Position numbers and translations under genes: made by a program
Notes under the pieces: generated by a model
Database searches by the model: none
What the model was told of the DNA's origin: nothing
Seen by the model: only the letters and a program-made list of their open reading frames with translations
Shown here: in pieces, positions 15,680 through 24,101 of the stretch
Layout: every line of letters starts with the position of its first letter
How positions within the stretch are numbered: the stretch's first letter is position 1
Source of the DNA: a virus
Virus record (IMG/VR): IMGVR_UViG_3300035224_000249
Location: 1 to 36,573 of that record
Reading direction: 5' to 3' (one strand)
DNA: 36,573 nucleotides

Positions 15680-17372
15680 CGTCTTTCATTGCTGCGGTCA
15701 TTAAAAAGGCGGCCTGTTTGGCGTGGCCTGGGTGAACCGACAATTGGATTTCATCATGAATAAAACCTAACGGCCAGTAATCAATCTTGGCTTCTAGTAG
15801 TAGCTCATTGGTTCGTAATAACCAAGATTTGCATATGCAAGCTCCCATAGACTGCAAGATATAGTTAAGGCTGGCATGTGGTTTCCCTTGTAAGCGTATT
15901 GGGCGACCATCGAGACCTTTTAGTACCCCTGATTGAGCACGTTCCTTAATAGCTGCTGATAACTCAGCGAAGCCAGTAAGGTCAGTCATGATTGCCTTGC
16001 GGATAGCCTTACCCTTAGAAGCTGCTTGTGATTTAGAAGCACCAGCTGTCAGTCCTAACTTAATATCACCACCGCCATAGATCAAACAATAGGTGACCCC
16101 CTTCCCAGATTTCCGATCTGTGGAATAGATGTTTGCTAGAGCTGTGTGAATATCACCTTCAACTACTTCCTTTGCAAAAGCCCCTTGGTCATAAGGATGC
16201 AGAACGTGTGCAAGGCATCGAAGCTCAAGACCACTAGCATCAGCAGCAACTTGAGTACGTCCCTTGCCTGGGTAAAACAGTTCTCTGTACTCAGGGGCAG
16301 AGGGAACCTGCGCCAGGTTGGGTCGTAAATGGACCTGCCTCCCCGTGTTGGTATTAAGGACACAAGAGTGATGGATTCTGCCTTTGGTTGTGACTTGTTT
16401 AAGCCAAGCATTGGTTCCTTCACTTAATTGCCCTAGATGTTTTTGAAGCTCCAATATCCGAGCAAATTTTATGGATTCGGGTGTCCCTATCTCCTGTAAA
16501 ATTTTCTCATCAATTTTTGGCCGACCTGTATCGCTAAATTCACGCGGGTTCCATCCCCTGAAGGTTTGGAAACACCATGCGATATGTGCCCTTGATGTAG
16601 GGCTGAACTCCTTCAATCTTGTCATCTCACAATCAGCGTAATACCCTTGGGTTTTGTTATCACGCTTAGGAGTGAACTTGCTGCCTTCTACAAAGTAAAA
16701 GGTAGAACGCATTTCGTCTGATAATGCATCGAGTTCAATTCTTAACTTGCTCTCCAATTGGTGAGCTTTATCTACATCAAATGGCCAGCCTTCCCTCTCT
16801 TGCCATGCCATAACATCAGCAAGATGATGCTCGGTCTCGATACAGTCCTTGTATTGCTCAAGCTTTGGTATAAATACACCAGCAAGCTTGACGCTGACTT
16901 CCACGTCTTTAACGCAGTACTCCAACATCTCAGGGGAGTAAGTACTCCAATCTGATCCAAGTGATTTACCAAACTCAGACTTATGGCAGTTAAGTCTGTG
17001 CCCCCAGCTCTCAAGGCTATGGCGACCAAAAAGGTTACCTGGCATCCCTGCTGGTCTAGACCTAAAGTCTCGATCCAACATGTCTGTGAAAAACAGACGG
17101 CTTAGTATTAGTGTATCGAAGGTGTTCCCTTTGAACACAAACCAAGGAAATACCTCCCTAATGAACTGAGCGTCGAAGCCTATCCAGTTATGACCCCATA
17201 TCTCATCAGCCTCCATAAGGATGGAGATACCAGCAGAGATAGATAAATGTTTACCACTATCGTCATAACGTATGACTTGACCTGTATCTAAGTCTTGAGT
17301 AACAAGACAATGGATCTGTGGTTCTTCTTGTCTTAGGAGACCATTGGTCTCGATATCTGCTACTAATCTCAT
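15603..17372 (-). CDS. DNA polymerase, family A (gp5-like)
   Basis: A 589-residue polymerase with an intact 3'-5' exonuclease: D6/E8 in ADIETNGL, D67 in HNWIGFDAQF, and D156 in YCVKDVEVS. Palm motif A is D378 in VAADASGLELR, motif B is K424 to Y432 in KSGKGVTYCLIYGGG, and motif C is HDE 539-541. It is 115 residues shorter than T7 gp5. The interval from the last exonuclease Asp to motif A is 222 residues against 301 in T7, which matches loss of the thioredoxin-binding insertion. The start overlaps the thioredoxin-like gene by four bases (ATGA). Confidence 0.95.
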   Translation of the reverse strand: MRLVADIETNGLLRQEEPQIHCLVTQDLDTGQVIRYDDSGKHLSISAGISILMEADEIWGHNWIGFDAQFIREVFPWFVFKGNTFDTLILSRLFFTDMLDRDFRSRPAGMPGNLFGRHSLESWGHRLNCHKSEFGKSLGSDWSTYSPEMLEYCVKDVEVSVKLAGVFIPKLEQYKDCIETEHHLADVMAWQEREGWPFDVDKAHQLESKLRIELDALSDEMRSTFYFVEGSKFTPKRDNKTQGYYADCEMTRLKEFSPTSRAHIAWCFQTFRGWNPREFSDTGRPKIDEKILQEIGTPESIKFARILELQKHLGQLSEGTNAWLKQVTTKGRIHHSCVLNTNTGRQVHLRPNLAQVPSAPEYRELFYPGKGRTQVAADASGLELRCLAHVLHPYDQGAFAKEVVEGDIHTALANIYSTDRKSGKGVTYCLIYGGGDIKLGLTAGASKSQAASKGKAIRKAIMTDLTGFAELSAAIKERAQSGVLKGLDGRPIRLQGKPHASLNYILQSMGACICKSWLLRTNELLLEAKIDYWPLGFIHDEIQLSVHPGHAKQAAFLMTAAMKDVEHSIKFRCQLDSEAVIGSNWAECH

Positions 17373-17656
17373 GAGTTAACTGCTCGCAAGGCGTACAGAA
17401 TCCCATTTAGATCAGCACGGATAGCCTTACCACCTATTAGCTTTCCCAACTCATCACCTTGATCATCAACAATCAATAGTGTGGGGAAGAGTTCTAGGTC
17501 ATAAGAGACAACTAATGAGGTGTGGTTCTCCTTTTGCATTACAACGATATGATCGTAGTAAGGAGGTGTAAAGCTCAGCAGTGTGTTGAGATGATCTCTT
17601 GTTTGGGTGCAGGGTAGACAATCTTCTTTGGTGAAAAGGATGGCCTTAAAAGTCAT
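17369..17656 (-). CDS. Thioredoxin/glutaredoxin-like protein
   Basis: A 95-residue protein from ATG at 17656: MTFKAILFTKEDCLPCTQTR. It has active-site C13-x-x-C16 after the first strand and a cis-Pro (FPTLLIVDD, P58) before strand 4, then GELGK-like GDELGKLIGG. The fold and length fit thioredoxin or glutaredoxin. The start is inside the end of the primase-helicase gene (11-base overlap); a longer frame to 17701 would add a Pro-rich leader not expected in the family. It probably reduces a phage or host protein, with ribonucleotide reductase the best candidate because that enzyme ends in CxxC. Confidence 0.75.
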   Translation of the reverse strand: MTFKAILFTKEDCLPCTQTRDHLNTLLSFTPPYYDHIVVMQKENHTSLVVSYDLELFPTLLIVDDQGDELGKLIGGKAIRADLNGILYALRAVNS

Positions 17657-19250
17657 CGTAGAGGTTGGTTTTGGTGGTGGTATTGGTAGATGGTTTATCA
17701 ATCTCTATCAATCGCCCTGTTTCTTTGTTGTATGAGAGGGTTCCAGCTGGGCCTGTAGCCCCTGTAAAACGGTTCTTCAATACAACTAGCTCTGAAGTAT
17801 TACCACCCCCGCTGATGTCCCTCTGGAGGGCTATAACAACGTCGCTAAGTTGAGCCAGCGCATGGCTGCCCCTAAGCATTTGCAGGGTGATACGTGTCCC
17901 ATCCTCTGGTCCTTTGTCACCTTGTGATCTACGAAGGTGAGATACCAACAGCATGCCAACATTCGTCTCCTCACAGAAGCTACGAAGCATGGTCATGGTC
18001 CGGTCTACGGCCTTGCGCTCATCCTCAAGCTGAAGACCTGACATCAAGATTGATAGGTGATCAAGAATCACCCACTCAACGCCATGATGATTGACTAGAT
18101 ACCTGATGTCATTGAGGATGCTATCTGGATCAACACTCCCGAAACCATCCCTAAAGAAAACATTACCTAGACCAAGAGAAGTATCGAATGCTTTACGAAG
18201 CTCTCCTTCTGGTAGTTCATTATCGAGATGAAGTGGTTTGTTTGCCTTAACGCTCATTAAACGCAGGGCTGTGCGTTTTACGCTCTCCTCTAGAGCGATA
18301 TAGCCAACGGTCCCCCCTTGATCAACGAGGGATTGACAAATCTCTCCGCAGACCGTGCTCTTGCCGCAGCCGGAGCCGCTACAGAGGAGGACGACCTCCC
18401 TCTTTCGGAGACCACCAGTGACATCGGTAAGAGCACTGTAAGGATAGATAGCATCGCGCCCATGTAATGGTGCGGAGACAAGATCGAATAAGGTTGATCC
18501 ATCAATGATTGATTTAGGGACAAAGCTCCTTTTGTTCCAGACTGCTTGACGAATTGCTTCGCTATCACCAGCCTGTATGGCCTCAGAAGCGTCCTTGTAC
18601 TCGCTTAAAGAAGCGATGAACACTTTATCTAAGGGGAGCAGCCGAACACACTCCTCAGCGGCCTCAACCCCTGCAGAATCTGAATCAAAGAGCAACACAA
18701 CCTCATCAAAACCCATTAGGTATTTGATTTGAGCTGATAATGCTTTCTTTGCAGCTTTAGCACCATTGGGAATGGAGACTACTGGCCAATTCTTTCGGGC
18801 TTGCCAGACGCTTAACGCATCCAGCTCCCCTTCTACGCAAACCAGAGTCTTACCAGACCCGAATAACTGTTGACCAAAGAGTTGATCATCAGTGTTCTTA
18901 CCTTTCCAGCGAAAGGATTTCTCTTTATCTCGCTCCTTATACCCAACAATGCGGCCACTGCTGGAGTAATAAGGAAAGCGAATATGGCCATTCTCAACCC
19001 TGACATTAAACTTACGCAGAGTTTCCTCAGTAAGTTTGCGGGATGGGATGCCTACAAAGTCCCCCGAATATGTTATCGGAGATGCGGAGTTGTTTGATTG
19101 GGTGATGGTAGATGTGCCGGTAGGAGGTTTCCAGTAGCCACAAGAAAAACAGAAGCCATGATTGTCGCTGAACAGAGCGAAAGCATCACTAGACGAGCAG
19201 TTCTCGCATGGCTCATGCCTGACAAATTCAGAATCCTCATGAGTGGACAT
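17646..19250 (-). CDS. Primase-helicase (gp4-like)
   Basis: A 534-residue bifunctional replication protein. The zinc-binding domain is C15/C18 and C34/C37 (CENC and CFSC). The TOPRIM primase has E140 in LVCVEGELDAL and D189/D191 in LLFDSDSAG. The RecA-like helicase has Walker A at 291-299 (SGSGCGKST), Walker B in WVILDHLSIL, and LLVSHLRR as motif 3. The C-terminus NLYDDF resembles the acidic, Phe-ending T7 gp4 tail that contacts the polymerase. Length is close to T7 gp4 (566). It follows the 46-residue gene with a 14-base overlap. Confidence 0.95.
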   Translation of the reverse strand: MSTHEDSEFVRHEPCENCSSSDAFALFSDNHGFCFSCGYWKPPTGTSTITQSNNSASPITYSGDFVGIPSRKLTEETLRKFNVRVENGHIRFPYYSSSGRIVGYKERDKEKSFRWKGKNTDDQLFGQQLFGSGKTLVCVEGELDALSVWQARKNWPVVSIPNGAKAAKKALSAQIKYLMGFDEVVLLFDSDSAGVEAAEECVRLLPLDKVFIASLSEYKDASEAIQAGDSEAIRQAVWNKRSFVPKSIIDGSTLFDLVSAPLHGRDAIYPYSALTDVTGGLRKREVVLLCSGSGCGKSTVCGEICQSLVDQGGTVGYIALEESVKRTALRLMSVKANKPLHLDNELPEGELRKAFDTSLGLGNVFFRDGFGSVDPDSILNDIRYLVNHHGVEWVILDHLSILMSGLQLEDERKAVDRTMTMLRSFCEETNVGMLLVSHLRRSQGDKGPEDGTRITLQMLRGSHALAQLSDVVIALQRDISGGGNTSELVVLKNRFTGATGPAGTLSYNKETGRLIEIDKPSTNTTTKTNLYDDF

Positions 19251-19377
19251 CGAGATCCTCCAAGATCTCTAGATATTCCCGCAAAGTGTCAATAATCACC
19301 TGCATAGGAACACCATCACATTCCATATCAAAGACAGCTTTGTCTAGTTGAAAGAACAAATCTTCTGTGGGTTTCAT
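19237..19377 (-). CDS. Small acidic protein, 46 residues
   Basis: ATG at 19377 overlaps the endonuclease stop as ATGA, and the stop lies 14 bases inside the primase-helicase start, so translation is coupled on both sides. The product (MKPTEDLFFQLDKAVFDMEC onward, ending EILEDLDVHS) is acidic with a likely helix-turn-helix-free helical pair (VPMQVIIDTLREYLEILEDL). I do not recognise the family. Confidence 0.65.
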   Translation of the reverse strand: MKPTEDLFFQLDKAVFDMECDGVPMQVIIDTLREYLEILEDLDVHS

Positions 19378-19724
19378 AGAAGCCATGATGGTGGGATGTT
19401 TGGGAAGACACAAGATGGGAAACCGTGTTTAGTTGCCCATTGGGTGTATGTAGTTTTGGAAGTACGGGTAAGGGTGTTATCTCGCTGAAAAACAAACCTG
19501 ATATCTAATTCAGGATGCTGTTTCTTCATTGCCGCCATCTTTCTGCGGTCAGTTGGTTTAAAAAAACCCTTGACCTCAAGGATTACGCCATTGGGTAAAA
19601 AGAAGTCAGGTGTGTAACTAGAGGTAAGCGTATAGTCGAACTTACTCACCTCATACAAGTAAGGAATATTCTCCTTTTCAAGCGCATTCTTTACCCGCAC
19701 CTCAAGCTGAGAGCGGTAAGCCAT
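19374..19724 (-). CDS. Endonuclease I, Holliday junction resolvase (gp3-like)
   Basis: A 116-residue protein, compared with 149 for T7 gp3. The PD-(D/E)xK active site is visible: D40 in YTPDFFLPNG, then E50 and K52 in VILEVKG. The N-terminus (YRSQLEVRVKNALEKENIPYLYE) matches the family start. T7 gp3 cuts branched DNA and helps degrade host DNA. It lies between SSB and primase-helicase, as in T7. A second branched-DNA nuclease of the endonuclease VII type is encoded 4 kb away. Confidence 0.9.
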   Translation of the reverse strand: MAYRSQLEVRVKNALEKENIPYLYEVSKFDYTLTSSYTPDFFLPNGVILEVKGFFKPTDRRKMAAMKKQHPELDIRFVFQRDNTLTRTSKTTYTQWATKHGFPSCVFPNIPPSWLL

Positions 19725-19726
19725 AT

Positions 19727-20299
19727 TTAGAAGTCGTATTCTCCAGCGCCGGAGGATACTTTCTCTTCCCTGCGAACCTGTGGTTCATTGACTTTGAAGC
19801 CGTCTTTCTTGCCCAATAGAGCAGCAAGATCACCAGCATCCAATGAGCCACTGTCCACAGCACCGTTACCGGAGACCAGCTTTAATAGCTGACCACCTAA
19901 AACCTTGATGGTTGTACCCATTGCAGGCTTGGTGTAGGGGGTTTGCTGGCAGACCAGCTCAACCTCGGTCCCTTCCCGTGCTGTCTTAATGACATCGAGA
20001 GGCACTGGCTCCCCTGCTGAATCGATGAAAAGAGGACGAGGACGACCCGTCTCACCTTCAAACGAATATTTCACGAGGCCAGCGTCATCCCATTTCTCAG
20101 GGTTCAACGCAATTCGTTTGGGGTTATCAACTTTGGAGCGTGCCCAGACGAGTAATTCTTCTCGATCTTCGATGGCTTGCTCCAATACTTCTGGTGTAAG
20201 TCGGAATGAAAAGCAACAGTTGTTGTACTTACCGCTGGGTTCGCCAAGGTTAATAAAGCCCTCAAGTGTGGTGGTGAAGATGTAACGGTTGTTAGCCAT
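19727..20299 (-). CDS. Single-stranded DNA-binding protein (gp2.5-like)
   Basis: A 190-residue protein, slightly shorter than T7 gp2.5 (232). It opens with an OB-fold-like strand set (RYIFTTTLEGFINLGEPSGK, then CCFSFRLTPE), has a central VKYSFEGETGRPRPLFIDS segment, and a linker at 145-180. The C-terminus ends GAGEYDF, the acidic aromatic tail by which T7 gp2.5 contacts the polymerase and helicase. The ATG is preceded by an ACACCACACCACACACC leader. It heads the replication block after the int terminator. Confidence 0.85.
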   Translation of the reverse strand: MANNRYIFTTTLEGFINLGEPSGKYNNCCFSFRLTPEVLEQAIEDREELLVWARSKVDNPKRIALNPEKWDDAGLVKYSFEGETGRPRPLFIDSAGEPVPLDVIKTAREGTEVELVCQQTPYTKPAMGTTIKVLGGQLLKLVSGNGAVDSGSLDAGDLAALLGKKDGFKVNEPQVRREEKVSSGAGEYDF

Positions 20300-20316
20300 G
20301 GTGTGTGGTGTGGTGT

Positions 20317-20463
20317 TTAAAGATCGAACATGAGATAGGACTTTAAATATTCCTCATACTCATCATTCGTTGTGGATTCGCATATGTATGGGTTACCATA
20401 TGCAAGGAAACAAGTGAACTCTTCAAGCGAAAGTTGCTCTATTTCACGTTGAGTTAATTCCAT
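20317..20463 (-). CDS. Small protein, 48 residues, between attP and SSB
   Basis: ATG at 20463 gives MELTQREIEQLSLEEFTCFL and ends YLKSYLMFDL. It is acidic and helical. It is the first gene after the terminator and candidate attP, 17 bases before the SSB gene, with an AACACACC element 10 bases upstream of the ATG. No family recognised. Its position at the head of the replication block makes a regulatory role possible, but nothing in the sequence shows that. Confidence 0.6.
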   Translation of the reverse strand: MELTQREIEQLSLEEFTCFLAYGNPYICESTTNDEYEEYLKSYLMFDL

Positions 20464-20511
20464 TAGTTCGGTGTGTTACGCACTTGTGTGTACTTTTGCT
20501 GTGATGCCAAT

Positions 20512-20535
20512 AAAAAACCGGGTTGTTAAACCCGG
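20512..20535 (-). terminator. Strong rho-independent terminator after int
   Basis: On the minus strand CCGGGTT-TAAC-AACCCGG is a perfect 7-bp stem with a 4-base loop followed by six T. It lies 144 bases beyond the integrase stop and just past the candidate attP. It should separate the RNA polymerase-integrase unit from the replication block, so SSB and later genes need their own promoter or antitermination. Confidence 0.85.
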
Positions 20536-20549
20536 CGGTGTGTATCTTT

Positions 20550-20595
20550 CATCAGTACCTAAAACCAGCGCGTCTGCCAATTCCGCCAGATGGGC
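20550..20595 (-). other. attP: Candidate attP: 5' part of a tRNA-Leu gene
   Basis: On the minus strand the stretch reads as the first half of a tRNA-Leu: acceptor-like start, D-arm (GGCGGAATTGGCAGACGCGC) and anticodon region TGGTTTTAGGTAC with a TAG anticodon in the loop, then homology to a tRNA stops. It begins 84 bases downstream of int. P-SSP7 likewise carries a 42-base host tRNA-Leu match directly downstream of int, proposed as attP. No T-arm or 3' half is present, so it is not a functional tRNA. Confidence 0.7.
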
Positions 20596-20678
20596 ACAGG
20601 GATGTCAGCTTATTTTAGTTGACACTTGGAAGAGTTTATCACTCCAAAAGGACCTAAATCAGTAACCGCTAGTCACGG

Positions 20679-21524
20679 TTAGAGACGGCCTATTGCCTCA
20701 TCACAAGCCGATTGAGTGGGCTTGATGTAGCGAAGGCTGACCTCCACCGATGAATGCCCCATTACTTCCATGATCTGGCGGGGTGCTGCATGTTCACCGA
20801 GCCACGTCCCGAAGGAGTGCCTCAGTGTATGCCAGCAATGATCCTCAGGGATGCCTAAGTGATCGCGCACCTTTTTGAAGGCGTAGTAAAGCCTGTCCTT
20901 GGTTTCAAAATCATCTCTGAATAGATAATCATTTGAAGCACGGCGCTGTGCGATCTCCTTAATGCGATCAGCGAGCAGGATTGCCCGAACATCGCGTGGT
21001 TTTGTGACTTGCTCTGGCTTACCACCAATCCATAAACGATTGTTGATTAGATCCAAATCACGCCCCCTGAGTTTCATCAGTTCCCCCTGCCGACATCCCG
21101 TATAGGCACTCCATAGGATTGCCTCTGCTAGATCAATGCGATCAAACACATGAACAGCGGCATAAGCCATGTCCTCTACTTGATCCTTAGTAAACCAAGT
21201 AAGACGGTGCTTACCTTCCTTAAGACGCTTAAAAGGAGGGCAGGGAGTGCCATGTAAGCCAGCTAGGTAACTCTCCTTTAGGACATGTGTCCCGTTGGAG
21301 CAGATCCTGTTGACCGTACTGGTGCTCTTGCCTTCATCTTGTAGCTCCTCTTGGAGGTTCATCCAGAAGCCAGTCTTCCCCATCTTGGTGAGGGGATAAC
21401 TCCTCCCAACATGACGTGAAATGTGGTTGCTGTTGATGATTGCTGTCTTGGCGGAACGGGTGCGCTTCCAGCGTTTCATCTGGAAGTCCAGGGCTTCACC
21501 CCAGGTCTTGACGGTGGTTTTCAC
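20679..21524 (-). CDS. int: Tyrosine recombinase (integrase)
   Basis: A 281-residue site-specific recombinase. The catalytic set is visible: R145 in YTGCRQGELMKLRG, H232 and R235 in WHTLRHSFGTWLGEH, H257 in VMGHSSVEVSLRYIKPT, and nucleophile Y266 in the same segment. The N-terminal part (residues 1-90) is a core-binding domain. It starts with GTG at 21524, preceded by ATACACACC. Cyanopodoviruses such as P-SSP7 carry integrase genes although lysogeny is rarely observed. The tRNA-Leu fragment directly downstream is the candidate attachment site. Confidence 0.93.
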   Translation of the reverse strand: MKTTVKTWGEALDFQMKRWKRTRSAKTAIINSNHISRHVGRSYPLTKMGKTGFWMNLQEELQDEGKSTSTVNRICSNGTHVLKESYLAGLHGTPCPPFKRLKEGKHRLTWFTKDQVEDMAYAAVHVFDRIDLAEAILWSAYTGCRQGELMKLRGRDLDLINNRLWIGGKPEQVTKPRDVRAILLADRIKEIAQRRASNDYLFRDDFETKDRLYYAFKKVRDHLGIPEDHCWHTLRHSFGTWLGEHAAPRQIMEVMGHSSVEVSLRYIKPTQSACDEAIGRL

Positions 21525-21577
21525 GGTGTGTATCTAGTGGTAGGACAAAAGCGACTAATCAGCCGCCTAGGAGGATT

Positions 21578-21748
21578 CTACAGCCGTAGCTCCTCTTCGT
21601 CATCGTAGAAGGTGAGTTCCGGTTCATAGCAATCTTCCAAGAAATCACCAAGGGTGCAAAGAGCCCTGCACTTAGTGTGCTGCTCTGTATCTGTGTAATG
21701 AATGATCCTCTCCACGAGGGTTGCGTTGGGTGGTGGCTTCAAGCTCAT
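21578..21748 (-). CDS. Small acidic protein, 56 residues
   Basis: ATG at 21748 lies one base after the RNA polymerase stop. The product, MSLKPPPNATLVERIIHYTD onward, ends in DDEEELRL and is acidic at the C-terminus. It sits between RNA polymerase and integrase. T7-like phages often encode a small polymerase-modulating protein near gene 1, but I recognise no family here. The tight spacing and codon-consistent frame support a real gene. Confidence 0.6.
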   Translation of the reverse strand: MSLKPPPNATLVERIIHYTDTEQHTKCRALCTLGDFLEDCYEPELTFYDDEEELRL

Positions 21749-21749
21749 G

Positions 21750-24083
21750 TCAACAAAAGAAATACTTTGAATCGTTTACTTGGGTTATATCAAGTGTATT
21801 TTTCACAAGACCCTCAGGAATAGTTACCCCTACCTGATCAGCCCAGTTTTGTAACACTGGCTCCTTATACATCTCAACAAAGTGATGCCTAATTTCAATC
21901 GACATCTGATCAAGATCACAACTCCTACCTAGAATGCAATCATGGATTACGGAAAAAGGCTGATCCCAATGAGCAAAGGTCAAGTGGATCAAGGCAGCAT
22001 CATGGCTGTGAGTAACGTTGGGAGCTAGAGCATTACGGTGATGAGGTACATCTGGCTCGGCATAACCACTAGCAACAACACTTTGAACAGCTGACCCAAG
22101 TAACCTCGTTTTAATGAGGTGACCCTTTGGCTTTCGCAAGTCTTGACAAACAACAAAGCCACTAGGTGAGACCCATTGGATTTGACTTTGTCGCTGCATG
22201 ATTTCGCTAGCGCATTGCTGTAGCCACTCCATAGCTTTAACAGGACCAGGAAAGATCTCAGGGATAGATTCCTCAAAGACAACATTCACAATGTTTGAAA
22301 GAACACCAGGCTCCTTCAGGTCTCGATTATCTGCTTTTAGGGCTTCTCTGATGTAGTCACGGGCCGAATGCTTACGGATTCCGTAGGGGGTACACATACA
22401 GACCCTCTTTGTAACCTTTCGGTTCATCCAGGTATTCAATGGAGCAGGTAATCTCTTAGCTGCATGTTCTGCAACTGTTCGATAACCATCCTGTGGTTGA
22501 TCATTAGGAATCAAATTAACCAGCTCACCGCTGGATTTGTCCATACACATGGCGGAGAGATGCTGGATCCCACTTTGGGTTGCATCTATGCCCACGGGCA
22601 GGCCACTGGTCTTCTTATCACCAAGGACACAATCAACCCATTCACAACAAGCGGCCATAAATGCCCATGGTTCAGACACCTCCTCCCATAAAGGGATAGT
22701 GCCGATGGGATCTGTTCCTACTTGCTTGATTAGGTCTTGGTTGTCATAGGTCCATTGGATGCGAGCTTCCATTGATAACTTGTCGTTACCAAACGTATTG
22801 CTACAAGCAAAGGCAATCCAGTACTCATTGACTGGACCCTCCTCTGCAAAATAGAAAAGACTCTTGTGATGATCTGTCCCCTGTGGGTTTAGACCAGTCA
22901 CTAAGGGATAAAGCCTCCCCCTATACCCGAAGCTCCAGGGAACCCAAAAGATCTCACCCTCATACATCCTGGCGATATACATCGTTTCTGATGTAAGCCA
23001 GTTGTTCTGGGAGATTTGGGCGTTGTCGTCATGGATCTGGCGGCTTTTACGCTTCCAGACCTTCAGCTCCTCTTCAGTCGGTTCTCCGTCCAAAGGTTCG
23101 GGAGGCTGTTGCCATGCCTGACACCTGAATTTGCCGATGGTGATTCGCTGCTCATAACAGTGCTCACTAACAGCAAAGACACGAGGGTTGATCTTCCAAG
23201 CGACAGACTGAGCATTGTTCAGCATGTCGATGGGGACCTGTCCCTGCTGTACATCACCCGATAGCCCACTCTTACGCACAAGTGAGTACATCTCTCGATA
23301 AGAGCTGGTTAAATAGCCGCCACGCTGATCATTAGCCCAGGCCACAGGAGGGCACAACATAGGCCATTGACAGAAGCTCATAGCCTCAGCCTGATGGATG
23401 ATCGTGTCCCGCATTTCTAAATACGCAGGTGCATATCTCATTACTGTATGGCTCCGCTTACCACGGGTAATAGATACTTTATGCACCCATCCCGTAACAG
23501 TGATGATGCAATCAAGAATCCAGGCCCCAACCTTATGCTTGGTGAGAGAGTCCCACTCACTAAATTGTGGAACCGAGCAGGCTTCACTGTTAAATGACCT
23601 TTTGATTACTGTCAACTTTTGCCTTGTACCCGTGGCCTTGTGAAACCATTGAGAAGCTTTCTCATAAAGCTCGGGATCTTCCTTGTGGTAATAGTCAAGC
23701 CTCATCTGTGCGCAGATAGCAGCACCTATCGGAACGCATAACTCTTGGAAGCCTGGATCCTTTGTCTTACCAAGCACATCTAGTGCTTTCTTAAGACCAA
23801 TAAGCCCAAGAGTCCGTTCATCTGATGCATCCTTTAGATGCCTGAATACTGTTGCAGCATCAACTGAAGCTTTACCACGTCTTAGCACAAACAAACGCTT
23901 TGTGATCAAGTCGTTGATCAAGGGTAAGTATGTTCTGATTGCTGATTGACCAACAACACTACTTGATCCGTAGGCCCTTTCGTTAGCCACGCGGGTTCGA
24001 TTAGTAAGCATTTGGATGGCTGTATCCTTAGCTTGGATCTCTCGCTGGAGCTGCCTTGCGAGGTTATCAAGTGGTGCTTGCAT
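21750..24083 (-). CDS. Single-subunit DNA-directed RNA polymerase (gp1-like)
   Basis: A 777-residue polymerase of the T7 family. The catalytic Asp of motif A is D500 in LPVGIDATQSGIQHLSAM. Motif B has K559 R560 and Y567 in RKVTKRVCMCTPYGIRKHS. Motif C has D715 in VIHDCILGR. GYRGRLYP at about 386-394 matches the GR motif before motif A. T7 gp1 is 883 residues, and the shortening is largely in the N-terminal domain, as in cyanophage enzymes. It would transcribe the middle and late blocks. The ATG lies 19 bases past the T-tract of a terminator-like hairpin and no Shine-Dalgarno sequence is visible. Confidence 0.95.
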   Translation of the reverse strand: MQAPLDNLARQLQREIQAKDTAIQMLTNRTRVANERAYGSSSVVGQSAIRTYLPLINDLITKRLFVLRRGKASVDAATVFRHLKDASDERTLGLIGLKKALDVLGKTKDPGFQELCVPIGAAICAQMRLDYYHKEDPELYEKASQWFHKATGTRQKLTVIKRSFNSEACSVPQFSEWDSLTKHKVGAWILDCIITVTGWVHKVSITRGKRSHTVMRYAPAYLEMRDTIIHQAEAMSFCQWPMLCPPVAWANDQRGGYLTSSYREMYSLVRKSGLSGDVQQGQVPIDMLNNAQSVAWKINPRVFAVSEHCYEQRITIGKFRCQAWQQPPEPLDGEPTEEELKVWKRKSRQIHDDNAQISQNNWLTSETMYIARMYEGEIFWVPWSFGYRGRLYPLVTGLNPQGTDHHKSLFYFAEEGPVNEYWIAFACSNTFGNDKLSMEARIQWTYDNQDLIKQVGTDPIGTIPLWEEVSEPWAFMAACCEWVDCVLGDKKTSGLPVGIDATQSGIQHLSAMCMDKSSGELVNLIPNDQPQDGYRTVAEHAAKRLPAPLNTWMNRKVTKRVCMCTPYGIRKHSARDYIREALKADNRDLKEPGVLSNIVNVVFEESIPEIFPGPVKAMEWLQQCASEIMQRQSQIQWVSPSGFVVCQDLRKPKGHLIKTRLLGSAVQSVVASGYAEPDVPHHRNALAPNVTHSHDAALIHLTFAHWDQPFSVIHDCILGRSCDLDQMSIEIRHHFVEMYKEPVLQNWADQVGVTIPEGLVKNTLDITQVNDSKYFFC

Positions 24084-24101
24084 CGGTAGAAAATAGAAAA
24101 G

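Noticed and set aside
20510-20595. Functional tRNA-Leu gene after int
   Set aside because: Only the 5' half matches; the 3' half with variable arm, T-arm and acceptor is replaced by a terminator.
13500-23700. Plus-strand open frames of 60-110 codons throughout the window
   Set aside because: All lie opposite well-supported minus-strand genes, lack family features, and no plus-strand operon or start signals are seen.
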